Positions 9,620 to 18,992 of a stretch of DNA of 64,000 bases are shown here, one piece after another (position 1 is the first letter of the stretch; the number at the start of each line of letters is the position of its first letter). Made by a program: the position numbers and the translations under genes. The stretch lies in the NCBI RefSeq assembly GCF_001558155.1, contig NZ_LOAS01000021.1, positions 62,001 through 126,000 of the forward strand. Reading direction: 5' to 3'. This DNA comes from Aliiruegeria sabulilitoris. GTDB taxonomy: Bacteria; Pseudomonadota; Alphaproteobacteria; Rhodobacterales; Rhodobacteraceae. The notes beneath the pieces were generated by a model. It was not told where the DNA came from. It saw nothing but the letters and a program-made list of their open reading frames with translations, and did no database searches.

Positions 9620-11023
9620 ATGCCGGAAAACCTCGTCGATCTCAACGCCACGCAGCTTCTTGCGGACATGCGCGCGGGAACGGTCTCGCCACCGGACGTC
9701 ATGGCCGCTTTCCTCGACCGCATCGAGGCGGTCAATAACAAGGTCAACGCTATCGTCACCCTGCGCCCGCGCGCGGAACTGCTCGCCGAGGCTGCCCAAC
9801 CCCGTAGCGGCCCACTCGCGGGCCTGCCCATCGCGGTGAAGGATCTGGTGGCGACGAAGGGCATCCGCACCACCTTCGGCTCGCCCCTCTTCGCCGATCA
9901 CGTCCCCGAGGCGGACGAACTGGTCGCCGCCCGGCTGAAAGCGGCCGGCGCGATCCTCATCGGCAAGACCAACACGCCCGAATGGGGCCACGGCTCGCAC
10001 ACGTTCAACCCGGTCTTCGGGCCGACGCGCAATCCCTATCACCTCTCCCGCAGCGCCGGCGGTTCCTCGGGCGGCGCAGGGGCGGCGCTGGCCACCCGGA
10101 TGCTGCCGCTTGCCGACGGCTCCGACATGATGGGCTCGCTGCGCAACCCCGCCGCTTTCAACAATGTCTACGGCTTCCGCCCCTCCTGGGGACTGGTGCC
10201 GCAGGATGCCGGCGGCGAGACTTTCCTTCATACACTCGCGACCGAAGGCCCGATGGCCCGCAGCCCGCGCGACATAGCGCTCCTGCTCTCCGTTCTCGCT
10301 GGCCCGAACCCGGAGGTGCCTTTCTGCCGCGCGACGGAGGATTTCACTGCCCGTTTCGGAGCCCCCCTCACCGGCAAGCGCATCGGCTGGCTCGGCGATT
10401 GGGGCGGCGCCCATCCGATGGAACCCGGTATCCTTGAAACCTGCGAGGCCGCGCTCAAGGTCTTCGAAAGCCTCGGCGCCGTGGTCGAACCGCTCGCACC
10501 CCCTTTTCCCGCCGAGGAGCTGTGGACTTCGTGGACATCACTCCGTGCGGGCCTCAACGCCAGCGCGAAGGGCGACTATGCGAGCGATCCTGCCAAGCGG
10601 GCGCTCACCAAGCCGGAAACCCTCTGGGAGATTGAACAGGGCGCAACCCTGACCGCCGCCGAGTTCTACGCTGCCAGCATGACCCGTTCGCGCTGGTACA
10701 AACGCACCTCGGAGCTTTTCGCAAGCTACGACGCGCTCGCCCTGCCCTCGGCGCAGGTCTGGCCATTCCCCGTCGACTGGCGCTGGCCCGAAACCATCGC
10801 CGGCCGCCAGATGGACACCTATCACCGCTGGATGGAAGTGGTCGTGCCGGTCAGCCTCGCCGGCCTGCCCTGCCTCGGGATGCCGGCGGGTTTTTCGCAG
10901 ACAGGTTTGCCGATGGGGATGCAGCTCTTCGGCCCGACAGGCGCCGATGCCGCGATCCTCGCCATGGGGGATGCCTATCACGCGGCGACGGACTGGCCGG
11001 GGCGCCGCCCGCCGCCGCTCTGA
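9620..11023 (+). CDS. Amidase signature family hydrolase (second copy)
   Basis: 467 residues. Catalytic triad K74 (IAVKDLV), S149 (AGGSSGG) and S173 (DMMGSLRNPAA). The nucleophile motif differs from the first amidase ([11 protein letters not shown]), and overall similarity looks low, so the two probably differ in substrate rather than being a recent duplication. GGAGGG lies just upstream of the ATG. The gene ends 4 nt from the convergent carbamoylputrescine amidase gene, completing a cluster of acyl-amide hydrolases around one importer. Confidence 0.88.
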   Translation: MPENLVDLNATQLLADMRAGTVSPPDVMAAFLDRIEAVNNKVNAIVTLRPRAELLAEAAQPRSGPLAGLPIAVKDLVATKGIRTTFGSPLFADHVPEADELVAARLKAAGAILIGKTNTPEWGHGSHTFNPVFGPTRNPYHLSRSAGGSSGGAGAALATRMLPLADGSDMMGSLRNPAAFNNVYGFRPSWGLVPQDAGGETFLHTLATEGPMARSPRDIALLLSVLAGPNPEVPFCRATEDFTARFGAPLTGKRIGWLGDWGGAHPMEPGILETCEAALKVFESLGAVVEPLAPPFPAEELWTSWTSLRAGLNASAKGDYASDPAKRALTKPETLWEIEQGATLTAAEFYAASMTRSRWYKRTSELFASYDALALPSAQVWPFPVDWRWPETIAGRQMDTYHRWMEVVVPVSLAGLPCLGMPAGFSQTGLPMGMQLFGPTGADAAILAMGDAYHAATDWPGRRPPPL

Positions 11024-11027
11024 TCCG

Positions 11028-11883
<856 letters not shown>

Positions 11884-11891
<8 letters not shown>

Positions 11892-12915
11892 CGAGGAATC
11901 CTTCCAATACGTTCACGGCATTGATGCCAACCTGTTCGATAGCATAGCCACCCTCCATGCAGAAGACGGTCGGCAGGCCGAGCGATCCGATCCGGCGCCC
12001 GGCATCAAGGAAATCGGGGCAGTCAAGCTTGAAGAAGCTGATCGGATCGTCCTTGTAGGCATCCGTGCCCAGCGAGATCACCAGCGCCTCGGCGCCAAAC
12101 GCCCGGATTCGCGCCAGCGCCGTGTCGAGCGCGCCGGACCAGACATCATAGGCCGTGCCCGGCAGCATCGGGTAATTCGCATTCGCCCCCTCACCGGTGC
12201 CGATCCCGGTCTCGTCCGCATAGCCGAGGAAATAGGGGAAGGCATCCTCCGGCGCGCCGTGCAACGAGGCAAAGAAGACATCGCCGCGCCCGAAAAAGAT
12301 GTCCTGCGTGCCATTGCCGTGGTGGAAGTCGATGTCGAGGATTGCCACCCGCCCGGCACCGTCACGGCGGAATGCCTCGGCCACCAGCGCCGCGTTGTTG
12401 AGGAAGCAATAGCCGCCGAACATGTCAGCGGTGGCGTGGTGCCCCGGCGGGCGGCAGAGCGCGAAGGCGGATTTCGCGCCGGCGGCGACGTGGGCCTGCG
12501 CGGCCTGCGCCGAGGCCGCCGAGGAGAGCGCTGCCGCCCATGTGCCATTGGTTAGCGCGGTCTCCGAGGCCAGCGAGTAATAGCCAACCTTGCCGTCGAT
12601 ATTGCGTGGCGGGCGGAAAATCTGCATGCGCCGCGCCGGGAAATTCGCGGCGATCACCTCGCCGGCGAAGCCTTCGGCCTTCCACTCGTCCCAGGCGTTT
12701 TCGAGGAAGTCGAGATAGCCGGGATCGCACATCGCCCGGATCGGCGCCATGTCCACCGGGCCGGGGGCGACGATGTCGGTGAGCCCTTGCTCGTTAAGCC
12801 GCCCGAGCACGTATTCCACCCGGCTCGGCCGTTCGAACGGGGTGACGAACTCGCCACCGCACAATTCCGCCTGTGGGAAATGCCGGCGGTGTTCCTCGCT
12901 GAAAAATACCTTCAC
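11884..12915 (-). CDS. Acetylpolyamine amidohydrolase (histone deacetylase fold)
   Basis: With the GTG start at 12915 the protein has 343 residues. Catalytic and zinc residues fall at H159-H160 (RPPGHH), D196 and H198 (DIDFHHGNGTQ), D285 (GTDAYKDDP) and Y324 (MEGGY). As I recall, these sit one residue from the numbering of the characterised Mycoplana acetylpolyamine amidohydrolase. The enzyme removes acetyl groups from acetylputrescine or acetylspermidine. The GTG is chosen because AGAGG lies upstream and the product then starts MKVFFSEEHRRHFP, as expected; the frame runs on to 13128. Overlap with aguB and the nearby PotABCD importer support a role in polyamine salvage. Confidence 0.9.
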
Positions 12916-13137
12916 TTCGAGCCTCTTGCGTTGCGTTTCATCAAAGCGTTCAGGCGCGATACGGCAAAGGTCAAGGAGAATAGGAGGGCCAGACCGCCCC
13001 GGCCCACACAAACACCACACGGCAGCGCCCGACGGGATCCGCGCCTGTTTAGACGCCACCGCACGGCGCATCCGTCTGATCTCCAGCGACACACGCCGGC
13101 GGCGCGCGAGCGGGTCGATGGGGGACAAGGAACAAAG
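12916..13137. other. Intergenic stretch upstream of the deacetylase operon
   Basis: About 220 bp of GC-rich DNA between the deacetylase start and a decayed reductase fragment. It should contain the promoter of the deacetylase-aguB operon, but I see no convincing -35/-10 pair and no supported gene. Confidence 0.35.
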
Positions 13138-13360
13138 CCGGATGTTGACGGTTTACGATGTTGCCAAGCTGCTGACCGGGGATGTGCAGGCCAACGATCA
13201 CGGCGTGGAGCCCGGCATCTGGTGTCGTATCGCCCCCCGGCGGGATCACCGGGCACAAGGATCTTGCCCGCGATACCGGACTTGTCTGTCGCCCTGAGGG
13301 GGCGGGCAATGTGGCGGAAACGATGCTGCGCGTCTTCGTCGCGCACGGCAACCGCCGCCT
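13138..13360 (+). pseudogene. Remnant of a nitrite/sulfite reductase (NirA/CysI-like)
   Basis: Two frames must be joined to read a protein-like sequence. One gives [23 protein letters not shown] up to about 13225; the next gives [20 protein letters not shown] and [14 protein letters not shown] up to about 13355. The [13 protein letters not shown] and RVFxxHGxR motifs resemble the central part of ferredoxin-type nitrite/sulfite reductases (recollection of the family, not a search). There is no start, the frame shifts near 13225-13230, and the sequence stops soon after, so it cannot encode an enzyme. It lies just upstream of a fragment of a sulfite reductase-type flavoprotein, as expected for a decayed assimilatory operon. 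Confidence 0.42.
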
Positions 13361-13368
13361 GAGACACC

Positions 13369-13600
13369 CCCGAAGACGCGCCCTTCGACCTCGCACAGCG
13401 GCAATGGCTGAACGGGTTGCTGGCCGGACTGCACGCCATCGCGGCCTCTGTCGCGGCCGGAGAGCAGGAGCAGCCCGCGCGGCGGAGCCTATGGCCTGCG
13501 ATCTGGATTTCGAGGAGGATTCCGCCGTCTGGAGGACGGCCACCTTCGACAGCGAGGCATTCCGCGCCGCTGTCGACACGGGTTCGGCGAGTTGCCGGGA
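13369..13600 (+). pseudogene. Remnant of a sulfite reductase-type flavoprotein N-terminus
   Basis: The + strand reads [27 protein letters not shown], which resembles the N-terminal lead of alphaproteobacterial sulfite reductase flavoprotein subunits (xAPFxxxQRAWLNGxLAGL). The similarity ends within about 45 residues, and no FMN- or NADPH-binding domain follows. Together with the preceding reductase fragment it suggests an assimilatory sulfite/nitrite reductase operon reduced to scraps. Family assignment is from memory of the motif only. Confidence 0.4.
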
Positions 13601-13610
13601 AATGGGTGCG

Positions 13611-14066
13611 TCAGCCGTTGTTCCAGCGCACACCGCGCCCCTTGCCACCCTGCGAGCGGCCGAAATCCGCAGAGGTCAGCACGCCATCCCCGTTCAGGTC
13701 CATCCGGTCCCGCCAGAGCCGCGCGCCGTCCACGTATTCCTTGCGGGAAACGTAGCCGTCACGATTGGTGTCAATCTGGCTGCCCAGAACGCCGGTCGTC
13801 CCGCGGACCCCGTTTGCCTGACGCCCGCCATTGGATTTCTGCGAAATGCGATCAAACTCGGCAGCGGAAAGCGCGCCATCCCGATTCGTGTCGTAAGCGT
13901 CGAAATAGGCGGCACGACCGGTTTTTATCTCGGCCAGCGTTACCCTGCCATCATTGTTCGTGTCCCACCGGGTCAGCATGTTTCCACCCGGCACGAATTG
14001 CTGTGCCATGGCAGAACTGCCGAACAGAACGAGGGCGAATGCAATCGGAAATGCGAAGCGAGCCAT
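13611..14066 (-). CDS. Secreted EF-hand domain protein
   Basis: 151 residues from the ATG at 14066, which follows GGGAGGAG at good spacing; the longer open frame lacks support. Residues 1-22 form a signal peptide (ending AMAQ). Four canonical 12-residue EF loops follow: 35-46 ([12 protein letters not shown]), 59-70 ([12 protein letters not shown]), 99-110 ([12 protein letters not shown]) and 123-134 ([12 protein letters not shown]), with a Gly/Ser/Arg-rich end. It should be a periplasmic or exported calcium-binding protein. Its opening [24 protein letters not shown] is paralogous to DFVPGANFLSNWDANEDGTVTLEE in the EF-hand protein at 45111. Role unknown. Confidence 0.85.
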   Translation of the reverse strand: MARFAFPIAFALVLFGSSAMAQQFVPGGNMLTRWDTNNDGRVTLAEIKTGRAAYFDAYDTNRDGALSAAEFDRISQKSNGGRQANGVRGTTGVLGSQIDTNRDGYVSRKEYVDGARLWRDRMDLNGDGVLTSADFGRSQGGKGRGVRWNNG

Positions 14067-14146
14067 GAACTCCTCCCAATGAATCATCGTCGCGCATTCC
14101 TGATACGCAGTCTGCGCCTGTTTTCGTCGCTTGTCAGCAAGATCAT

Positions 14147-14171
14147 GGGCGCGCGCCAGCGACGCGCGCCC
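14147..14171 (-). terminator. Hairpin after the decayed TPP-enzyme gene
   Basis: A perfect 9-bp GC stem (GGGCGCGCG / CGCGCGCCC) with a 7-nt loop, between the minus-strand pseudogene stop (14195) and the EF-hand gene start. The T tract on the minus strand is weak (ATGATCTT), so it may be a modest terminator. Confidence 0.4.
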
Positions 14172-14194
14172 TGTCTGGCGACCCCACGTTTCCG

Positions 14195-15778
14195 TCAGGT
14201 GGCCACTTGGGAGACATCCTTGCCGGGCAAATAGATGTCGAGGATGTTCCAATGCCCGGTCGTGGGCGTCGGGTTGTTGATCATCGGCACGTCCAGAACC
14301 GTCGGCCTTCCGCTGGCGATGGCCGCCTTGAGGGCTGGCAGAAGCGCATCGGCCGAACGGATCCGCAGCCCTTCAGCGTCATCGGTCAGGCCGTAATGCG
14401 CCTTTTGCAGCCCGGCGATGGTGCCGAAGGCGTTGTTGTTCATCACCAGCCAAATGATCGCGAGATCCAGTTCCACCGCCGTGGCGAGCATGGCCGGGTT
14501 CCGACCGAAACCACCGTCACCGACGAGGGAGCGCACCACCCGATCGGGTGCCGCGAGCTTGGCCCCGATGGCCTCCGCGGGCCGAAGCCCATGGTGGCGA
14601 AACCGCCCGGGGTCAGGATCGAGCCGGGGGTCAGAATGTCGAATTGCTGGCCGACGCCGTTCTTGTTCCGGCCCACATCGGTGGTGAGGGTCGCATCCTC
14701 CGGCAGGGCCGCTCGGGTGTCTGCGAGGATGCGTTCGGGCATCATCGGGAAGGCGCTGGAGATCGCCATCTCGCGCCTGCTTTCCTTGAACCCGGCACGG
14801 AAAGTCGCGATTTTCTGGACGGTTTCCGGCCGCTGGAAGCCATCCGGGTACATTTCCCTTGCCACCCGTGTCAGCACACGCAGCGCCGCTTTCGTATCTG
14901 CCACCACACCGATCTCGGTCGGGTAATTGCGACCGATCTCCTGCGGTTCGATATCGATGTGGATGACCTTCGTCTTGTCATCCTTGCCGCCGATATTGAA
15001 GGTGTAACCGGGATACCAGGAGGAGCAATCCGCCTCCTTGAACCGCGTGCCGATGGGAAAGACGCAATCGGCTTCAAGGCAGGCATTTTTCGTGAGCGAT
15101 GTGCCCCGGAAACCGTTCATGCCGAGCACCAGCGGACGGTCGTCGCGCAGCAGGCCCTTGCCCATCAGCGAATGCGCGACCGGGATCCGCATGTGATCGA
15201 CGAATTCGCGTAGCTCCTCGGAGGCTTTTGCCAGCAGGATGCCACCGCCGCCATGGATCACCGGCTTCTCGGCCTCGGCAAGTTTGCGCAGGCTGATCCG
15301 CGCGGCTTCGTCGTCGATGGAAGGCTTCACAATCGCACGGGTTTTGCCACGGATGCGCTCGAAGCCGTCCGAGCGCATCACCTTGGAGAAGATATCCATC
15401 GTATTGCTGGGCATCCGCGTGCAGGTTCACCTCCCGATGCGGGTGCTTGCCGTCGTAATGGGTCGGGATGTCGCCCGCGATCACCACCATCGGGATGCAA
15501 TCCAGCGCAGCATTGGCGACGCCGGTGCCACAGTTCGTCAGGCCGGGGGAAAGGTGCGAGAACACGATGGAGGCCCTGCCCTGCACGCGGGAATACGCAT
15601 CGGCGGCATGGCTGGCGATCTATTCATGGAGCCCCTTCACAAACGCGATCGGGCTCTCGGCCACCGCCGCCAGCACGGCCATATTGGTATGTCCGCAGAG
15701 GCCGGAGACATGAGTGATCTCCCGCCGCTCAAGGAAACCGACGATACGTTGGGCGACGGTCTTGTTGTTCGCCGTCAC
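14195..15778 (-). pseudogene. Broken TPP-dependent acetolactate synthase-like enzyme
   Basis: Read from GTG 15778 (overlapping the upstream stop as GTGA), the sequence is an acetolactate-synthase-family protein: N-terminal TPP domain (SGLCGHTNMAVLAAVAES, FSHLSPGLTNCGTGVANA), central domain (KPVIHGGGGILL, VAHSLMGKGLL) and C-terminal TPP-binding domain (GDGGFGRNPAML, MNNNAFGTIAG). Three lesions break it: an in-frame TAG at about 15620-15622 (HE*IASHAADAYSRV); loss of about 40 residues plus a frame change near 15425; and a 1-nt frameshift near 14580. It follows the acylating aldehyde dehydrogenase in one operon, so the pair once could have turned a 2-oxo acid via an aldehyde into an acyl-CoA. 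The substrate is unknown. Confidence 0.85.
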
Positions 15779-17184
15779 AGCGCTTCCTTGCCGTAGAACT
15801 CGCCGAACAGTTCCTCCTCGGAGGGCCGGTCCTCCGGGATCGGACGGCTCACCCAAGTGTAGTTCATCATGTGTTTGATGGTGACGTTCTCATTGGTGAT
15901 ATTGCCGCCCCAGATGCCGCAGCCGAGGGATGAGGTCATCGGCATACCGTTGGTCCAGGCACCGGCATTCGCCTTGGATTGCGGCTGGCGGACCATCATC
16001 CGGCTGACCGGCGCGAGACGGGCGAGCGCGTCGATATTCGCGTCATCATGCGAGTAGATCCCGCAGGAATGGCCCTTGCCGCCGGTCTCGTAGATCTGGC
16101 GGACGGTCTCCAGCGCGTCGTCGAAGCTCTCGAAATGGTAGAGCGCCATGAGCGTGGTCAGCTTCTCCTTGGAGAACTTGTGCTCCCGCCCGATCTGGCC
16201 TTGGTTCTCGACCATCAGGAACTTTCGATCCTCGGGGATGGAGAAACCGGCCACATCCGCCGTCTGCTGCGGGCGGCAGGCGATGGTCGGGAAGGTGCGG
16301 TTGCCCTTCTCGTCCCACATCGCCTTTTCCAGCCGCGCCTTCTGCTCATCATTGCACAGATAGCCGCCCTCAGCCTCCAGCGCCTTCACCATGCGGTCAT
16401 AGATCGACCGCTGGATGATGATATTGCCATCCGCCGAGCAGCCCGAGCCGAAATCGGAGGTCTTGGATATGCGGGTGTTCTGCGCCGCGATCTCGATATC
16501 CGCTGTCTCGTCGATGACGATGGAGGAGTTGCCCGCGCCCACGCCATAGGCCGGCTTGCCCGACGAATAAGCGGCCTTGACCATCGGCTTGCCACCGGTG
16601 GCCAGCGTCAGGTCGCAGATTTCCATCAGGTGCTGGGTGAGCGGGATCGAGGGTTTCTGGATCGACTGGAACAGGTCTTCCGGCGCGCCCACGGCCCGGC
16701 AGGCCGCGCGCATAACCTCGACCATCTCATAGGTCGTGCCCGCGGTGCGCGGGTGGGGTGAGAAGATCACCGCGTTGCGCGCATTGGCCGAGGAGACGCC
16801 CGTGACCGGCGGCGTCATGGCCGGGTTGGTCATCGGGATCAGGGAGGCAATCACGCCGGCGGGTTTGGCATATTTCACCAGCCCTTTCGCTTCGTCCACC
16901 TCGACAATGCCCGTCGAGGGCGTGCGCAAAACGTCGCGAAGAACCATGTGGATCTTGAAGCGCTTGCCCGGGCGGCCGTCGCGGTCGCCAATGCCGCTTT
17001 CGTCTACACCCCGCTGTGCCAGCCGCGTGAACGTCTCTTCGTTCCCCGCATACCAGGCAATGGCCTGCGAGAGGCGGTCCAGGTCGGCCTGGCTCCAATC
17101 CTCGATCTCGGCCATCGCTGCGCGTGCACGTGTCAGCATCTCGGCGGCCAGTGCCGCTTCCTGTTCAGTGAGCTCTTTGCCCAT
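15775..17184 (-). CDS. CoA-acylating aldehyde dehydrogenase (sulfoacetaldehyde dehydrogenase SauS-like)
   Basis: 469 residues from ATG 17184, preceded by GAGGAAAACC; the upstream extension of the frame is basic and unsupported. The ALDH fold has the catalytic Cys at C249 in FGSGCSADG, within the acylating-type setting (GAGNSSIVIDETADI), and no classical Glu general base motif was seen. This matches the acylating subgroup (SauS, EutE, AdhE N-domain), which makes acyl-CoA from an aldehyde with NAD(P). SauS-like is my best family guess; the true aldehyde is not provable here. It overlaps the decayed TPP-enzyme gene by 4 nt and may follow a 52-residue small gene. Confidence 0.8.
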   Translation of the reverse strand: MGKELTEQEAALAAEMLTRARAAMAEIEDWSQADLDRLSQAIAWYAGNEETFTRLAQRGVDESGIGDRDGRPGKRFKIHMVLRDVLRTPSTGIVEVDEAKGLVKYAKPAGVIASLIPMTNPAMTPPVTGVSSANARNAVIFSPHPRTAGTTYEMVEVMRAACRAVGAPEDLFQSIQKPSIPLTQHLMEICDLTLATGGKPMVKAAYSSGKPAYGVGAGNSSIVIDETADIEIAAQNTRISKTSDFGSGCSADGNIIIQRSIYDRMVKALEAEGGYLCNDEQKARLEKAMWDEKGNRTFPTIACRPQQTADVAGFSIPEDRKFLMVENQGQIGREHKFSKEKLTTLMALYHFESFDDALETVRQIYETGGKGHSCGIYSHDDANIDALARLAPVSRMMVRQPQSKANAGAWTNGMPMTSSLGCGIWGGNITNENVTIKHMMNYTWVSRPIPEDRPSEEELFGEFYGKEAL

Positions 17185-17309
17185 GGTTTTCCTCGTTTCC
17201 CTGAATGGCAGCCATGTCCGGCATGCGGTGGCGGGACCGCGAATCGCTGGATGTTTCCGTCGCGGGGCGCGGGCAGCAGCGCGCTTTCGACATTTCCTGT
17301 TACGCCGCT

Positions 17310-17468
17310 TCATCTCTCGCCTGAGTTGAGCTGCGCGTCGCGGGAAAGCTGGATCATGCCCTCGCGCCCAGTGAAATGGACCAACTCCCGGGTGGCCGCT
17401 TCGATCAACGCCAGAATCGCCCGCGCGAAGAGCGATCTGCCGCCGGTATTCCTGAGTTCATGGGACAT
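17310..17468 (-). CDS. Possible small protein upstream of the aldehyde dehydrogenase, 52 aa
   Basis: ATG at 17468 is preceded by GGAAGGAACCCAAA, a good ribosome site, and the frame gives MSHELRNTGGRSLFARAILALIEAATREL and ends NSGER. It has one amphipathic or hydrophobic helix and no known motif. It lies between an AT-rich, promoter-like region (17506-17560) and the dehydrogenase gene on the same strand, so it may be the first gene of that operon or a leader peptide. Coding status is uncertain. Confidence 0.4.
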   Translation of the reverse strand: MSHELRNTGGRSLFARAILALIEAATRELVHFTGREGMIQLSRDAQLNSGER

Positions 17469-17509
17469 TTTGGGTTCCTTCCGGACTTTCCGTGCCAGCG
17501 TCAATAATC

Positions 17510-17556
17510 ATTCGATTTATAAATTATCTGATATTTTTTAAATTATCAACTATTGA
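17510..17556. promoter_or_regulatory. AT-rich control region with 9-bp direct repeats
   Basis: A sharply AT-rich stretch in GC-rich DNA. It contains TAAATTATC twice (17520-17528 and 17539-17547), spaced 19 nt, about two helical turns. It lies just upstream of the small gene and aldehyde dehydrogenase operon, so it is a likely promoter and regulator site. The GntR protein encoded at 18993 is a candidate binder (inference). Confidence 0.4.
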
Positions 17557-17620
17557 ATTCGCGAGGACGATTTTCGGCCCGGAACCCGATCCAAACTGCA
17601 TCGGCCAAGATCAATGACAA

Positions 17621-17652
17621 AGGGAGGGCTGCTCGAATGCGCTGCCCTCCCT
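17621..17652 (-). terminator. Probable terminator after the Gfo/Idh oxidoreductase gene
   Basis: A 9-bp perfect stem (AGGGAGGGC with GCCCTCCCT, arms 17621-17629 and 17644-17652) lies about 48 nt past the stop on the minus strand and is followed there by TTGTCATTG. The T tract is short. Confidence 0.5.
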
Positions 17653-17699
17653 GGTATCGGTATCTAGATTTTCTGCTGAGCGTCCCGCTCAACGGGGCC

Positions 17700-18746
17700 T
17701 TAGTCCCGAGGGATCGTGACCGTCGTTCCTGCCTCGGCCGACGCCTGAATCGCCTCGACCACCCTGAGCGTGCGCAGCCCTTCGCGGCCGCTGACCAACG
17801 GCGCCTCCTCACCTCGAATTACGGCGGCGAAATGGGCGATCTGGTTGTAAAGCGGATCCGAGGAGGCCCGCACCATCGAGGTCGCGCTGATCGGGCTCCA
17901 CCAATCGCGTTCGCCGCCGTGACGCCAGAGCCGAAGGTCGGGCAGCGAGAGCGCGCCATGCGAGCCACCGATCAGGTAGCAGCTCTCCGAGGTGCGGGGG
18001 TAAATCGGGTACTCCTGCGAGGTCAGCTCCCAACTCCACGGCGCGACGATGGAATCGGAGACAGTGATCGTGCCGATGCCGCCATTCTCGAAACGAAACA
18101 CAGCTGCGGCGACATCCTCGTTCTCGAAACCGCGCAGCGAGGGCGTCGCCTGCGCCTGCACGCTTATCACCTCGCCGCAGAGATGGCGCATCAGATCCAC
18201 GTCATGGACGAGATTGACCGAGATCGGCCCCGCGCCCTTCTGTTTGCGCCAGGGCGCGACCTCGAAATACCCGTCCGGCTTGTAGAACCAGGCGGTTGCC
18301 TGAACTGCTCGAACCTGACCGATCTCGCCGGCGTCGATCAACTCCCAGGCTTTCCGGATCAACGGATTGTGCCGCCGGTGGTGGCCGACGAGGACCGGTA
18401 CCCCCTTGCGTTCCGCTTCCGCGACCAGCTTTGCAGCCGCCTCCGCCGAAGTTGCCAGCGGTTTCTCCACCAGCACCGGCAGCCCGCGCGCAACGCAAAC
18501 CTGCGCCTGCTCGACATGCAAGGGCGTCGGCGTCGACAGGATCACCCCGTCCGTGCCTCCCGCTTGCAACAGCGCTTCCAGCGTATCGAAATGGCGCAGG
18601 CCGTTCTCTGCCGCGTAGCTGCGCCCTTCCTCGCTAGGATCCACGACCCCGGAAAGGGTGACCCCGGCCGTATTCGCGATCGCATCCACATGACGCCGAC
18701 CAACCAGGCCGACACCCGCAACTGCCATACACACGTCACCCGTCAT
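17700..18746 (-). CDS. Gfo/Idh/MocA family NAD(P)-dependent oxidoreductase
   Basis: 348 residues from ATG 18746, preceded by GGGGGGAGCGGC. The N-terminal Rossmann fold has GVGLVGRRH at about 11-19, followed by the family marker VEKPLATS near 95; the C-terminal half is the GFO/IDH/MocA sheet domain. Members oxidise sugars, inositols or related hydroxy compounds. It runs divergently from a GntR regulator and is probably controlled by it. No transporter lies beside it, so the substrate is open. Confidence 0.85.
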   Translation of the reverse strand: MTGDVCMAVAGVGLVGRRHVDAIANTAGVTLSGVVDPSEEGRSYAAENGLRHFDTLEALLQAGGTDGVILSTPTPLHVEQAQVCVARGLPVLVEKPLATSAEAAAKLVAEAERKGVPVLVGHHRRHNPLIRKAWELIDAGEIGQVRAVQATAWFYKPDGYFEVAPWRKQKGAGPISVNLVHDVDLMRHLCGEVISVQAQATPSLRGFENEDVAAAVFRFENGGIGTITVSDSIVAPWSWELTSQEYPIYPRTSESCYLIGGSHGALSLPDLRLWRHGGERDWWSPISATSMVRASSDPLYNQIAHFAAVIRGEEAPLVSGREGLRTLRVVEAIQASAEAGTTVTIPRD

Positions 18747-18892
18747 GCCGCGCTCCCCCCGGGAAAGCGCACATGACGCACTCCTCTCTCGAATCCCATG
18801 AACATGAAATCTCCCTCCCAAGCCGGCGCGGCGCCACATCCAGGCGACTCGCAACTGTCTCGGAGAGACTAGGGCATGCCACCGGCACTTTC

Positions 18893-18911
18893 AATAATTT
18901 CCGATATTATT
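18893..18911. promoter_or_regulatory. Possible GntR operator dyad
   Basis: AATAAT and ATTATT are inverted around 7 nt in the intergenic region between the oxidoreductase and GntR genes. Such a dyad in a divergent promoter is a typical GntR autoregulatory site, but the arms are short and AT-rich. Confidence 0.35.
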
Positions 18912-18992
18912 AGCTTTGTAGGTTGTTTAATTTCCATTGAGCATCCTATGATGCCTATCTATATTCATGACAAAATCTGAAAACTCCGATGA

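Noticed and set aside
8609-10414. 601-residue open frame antisense to potD and the amidase
   Set aside because: No motif, and it opposes two clear genes and a terminator.
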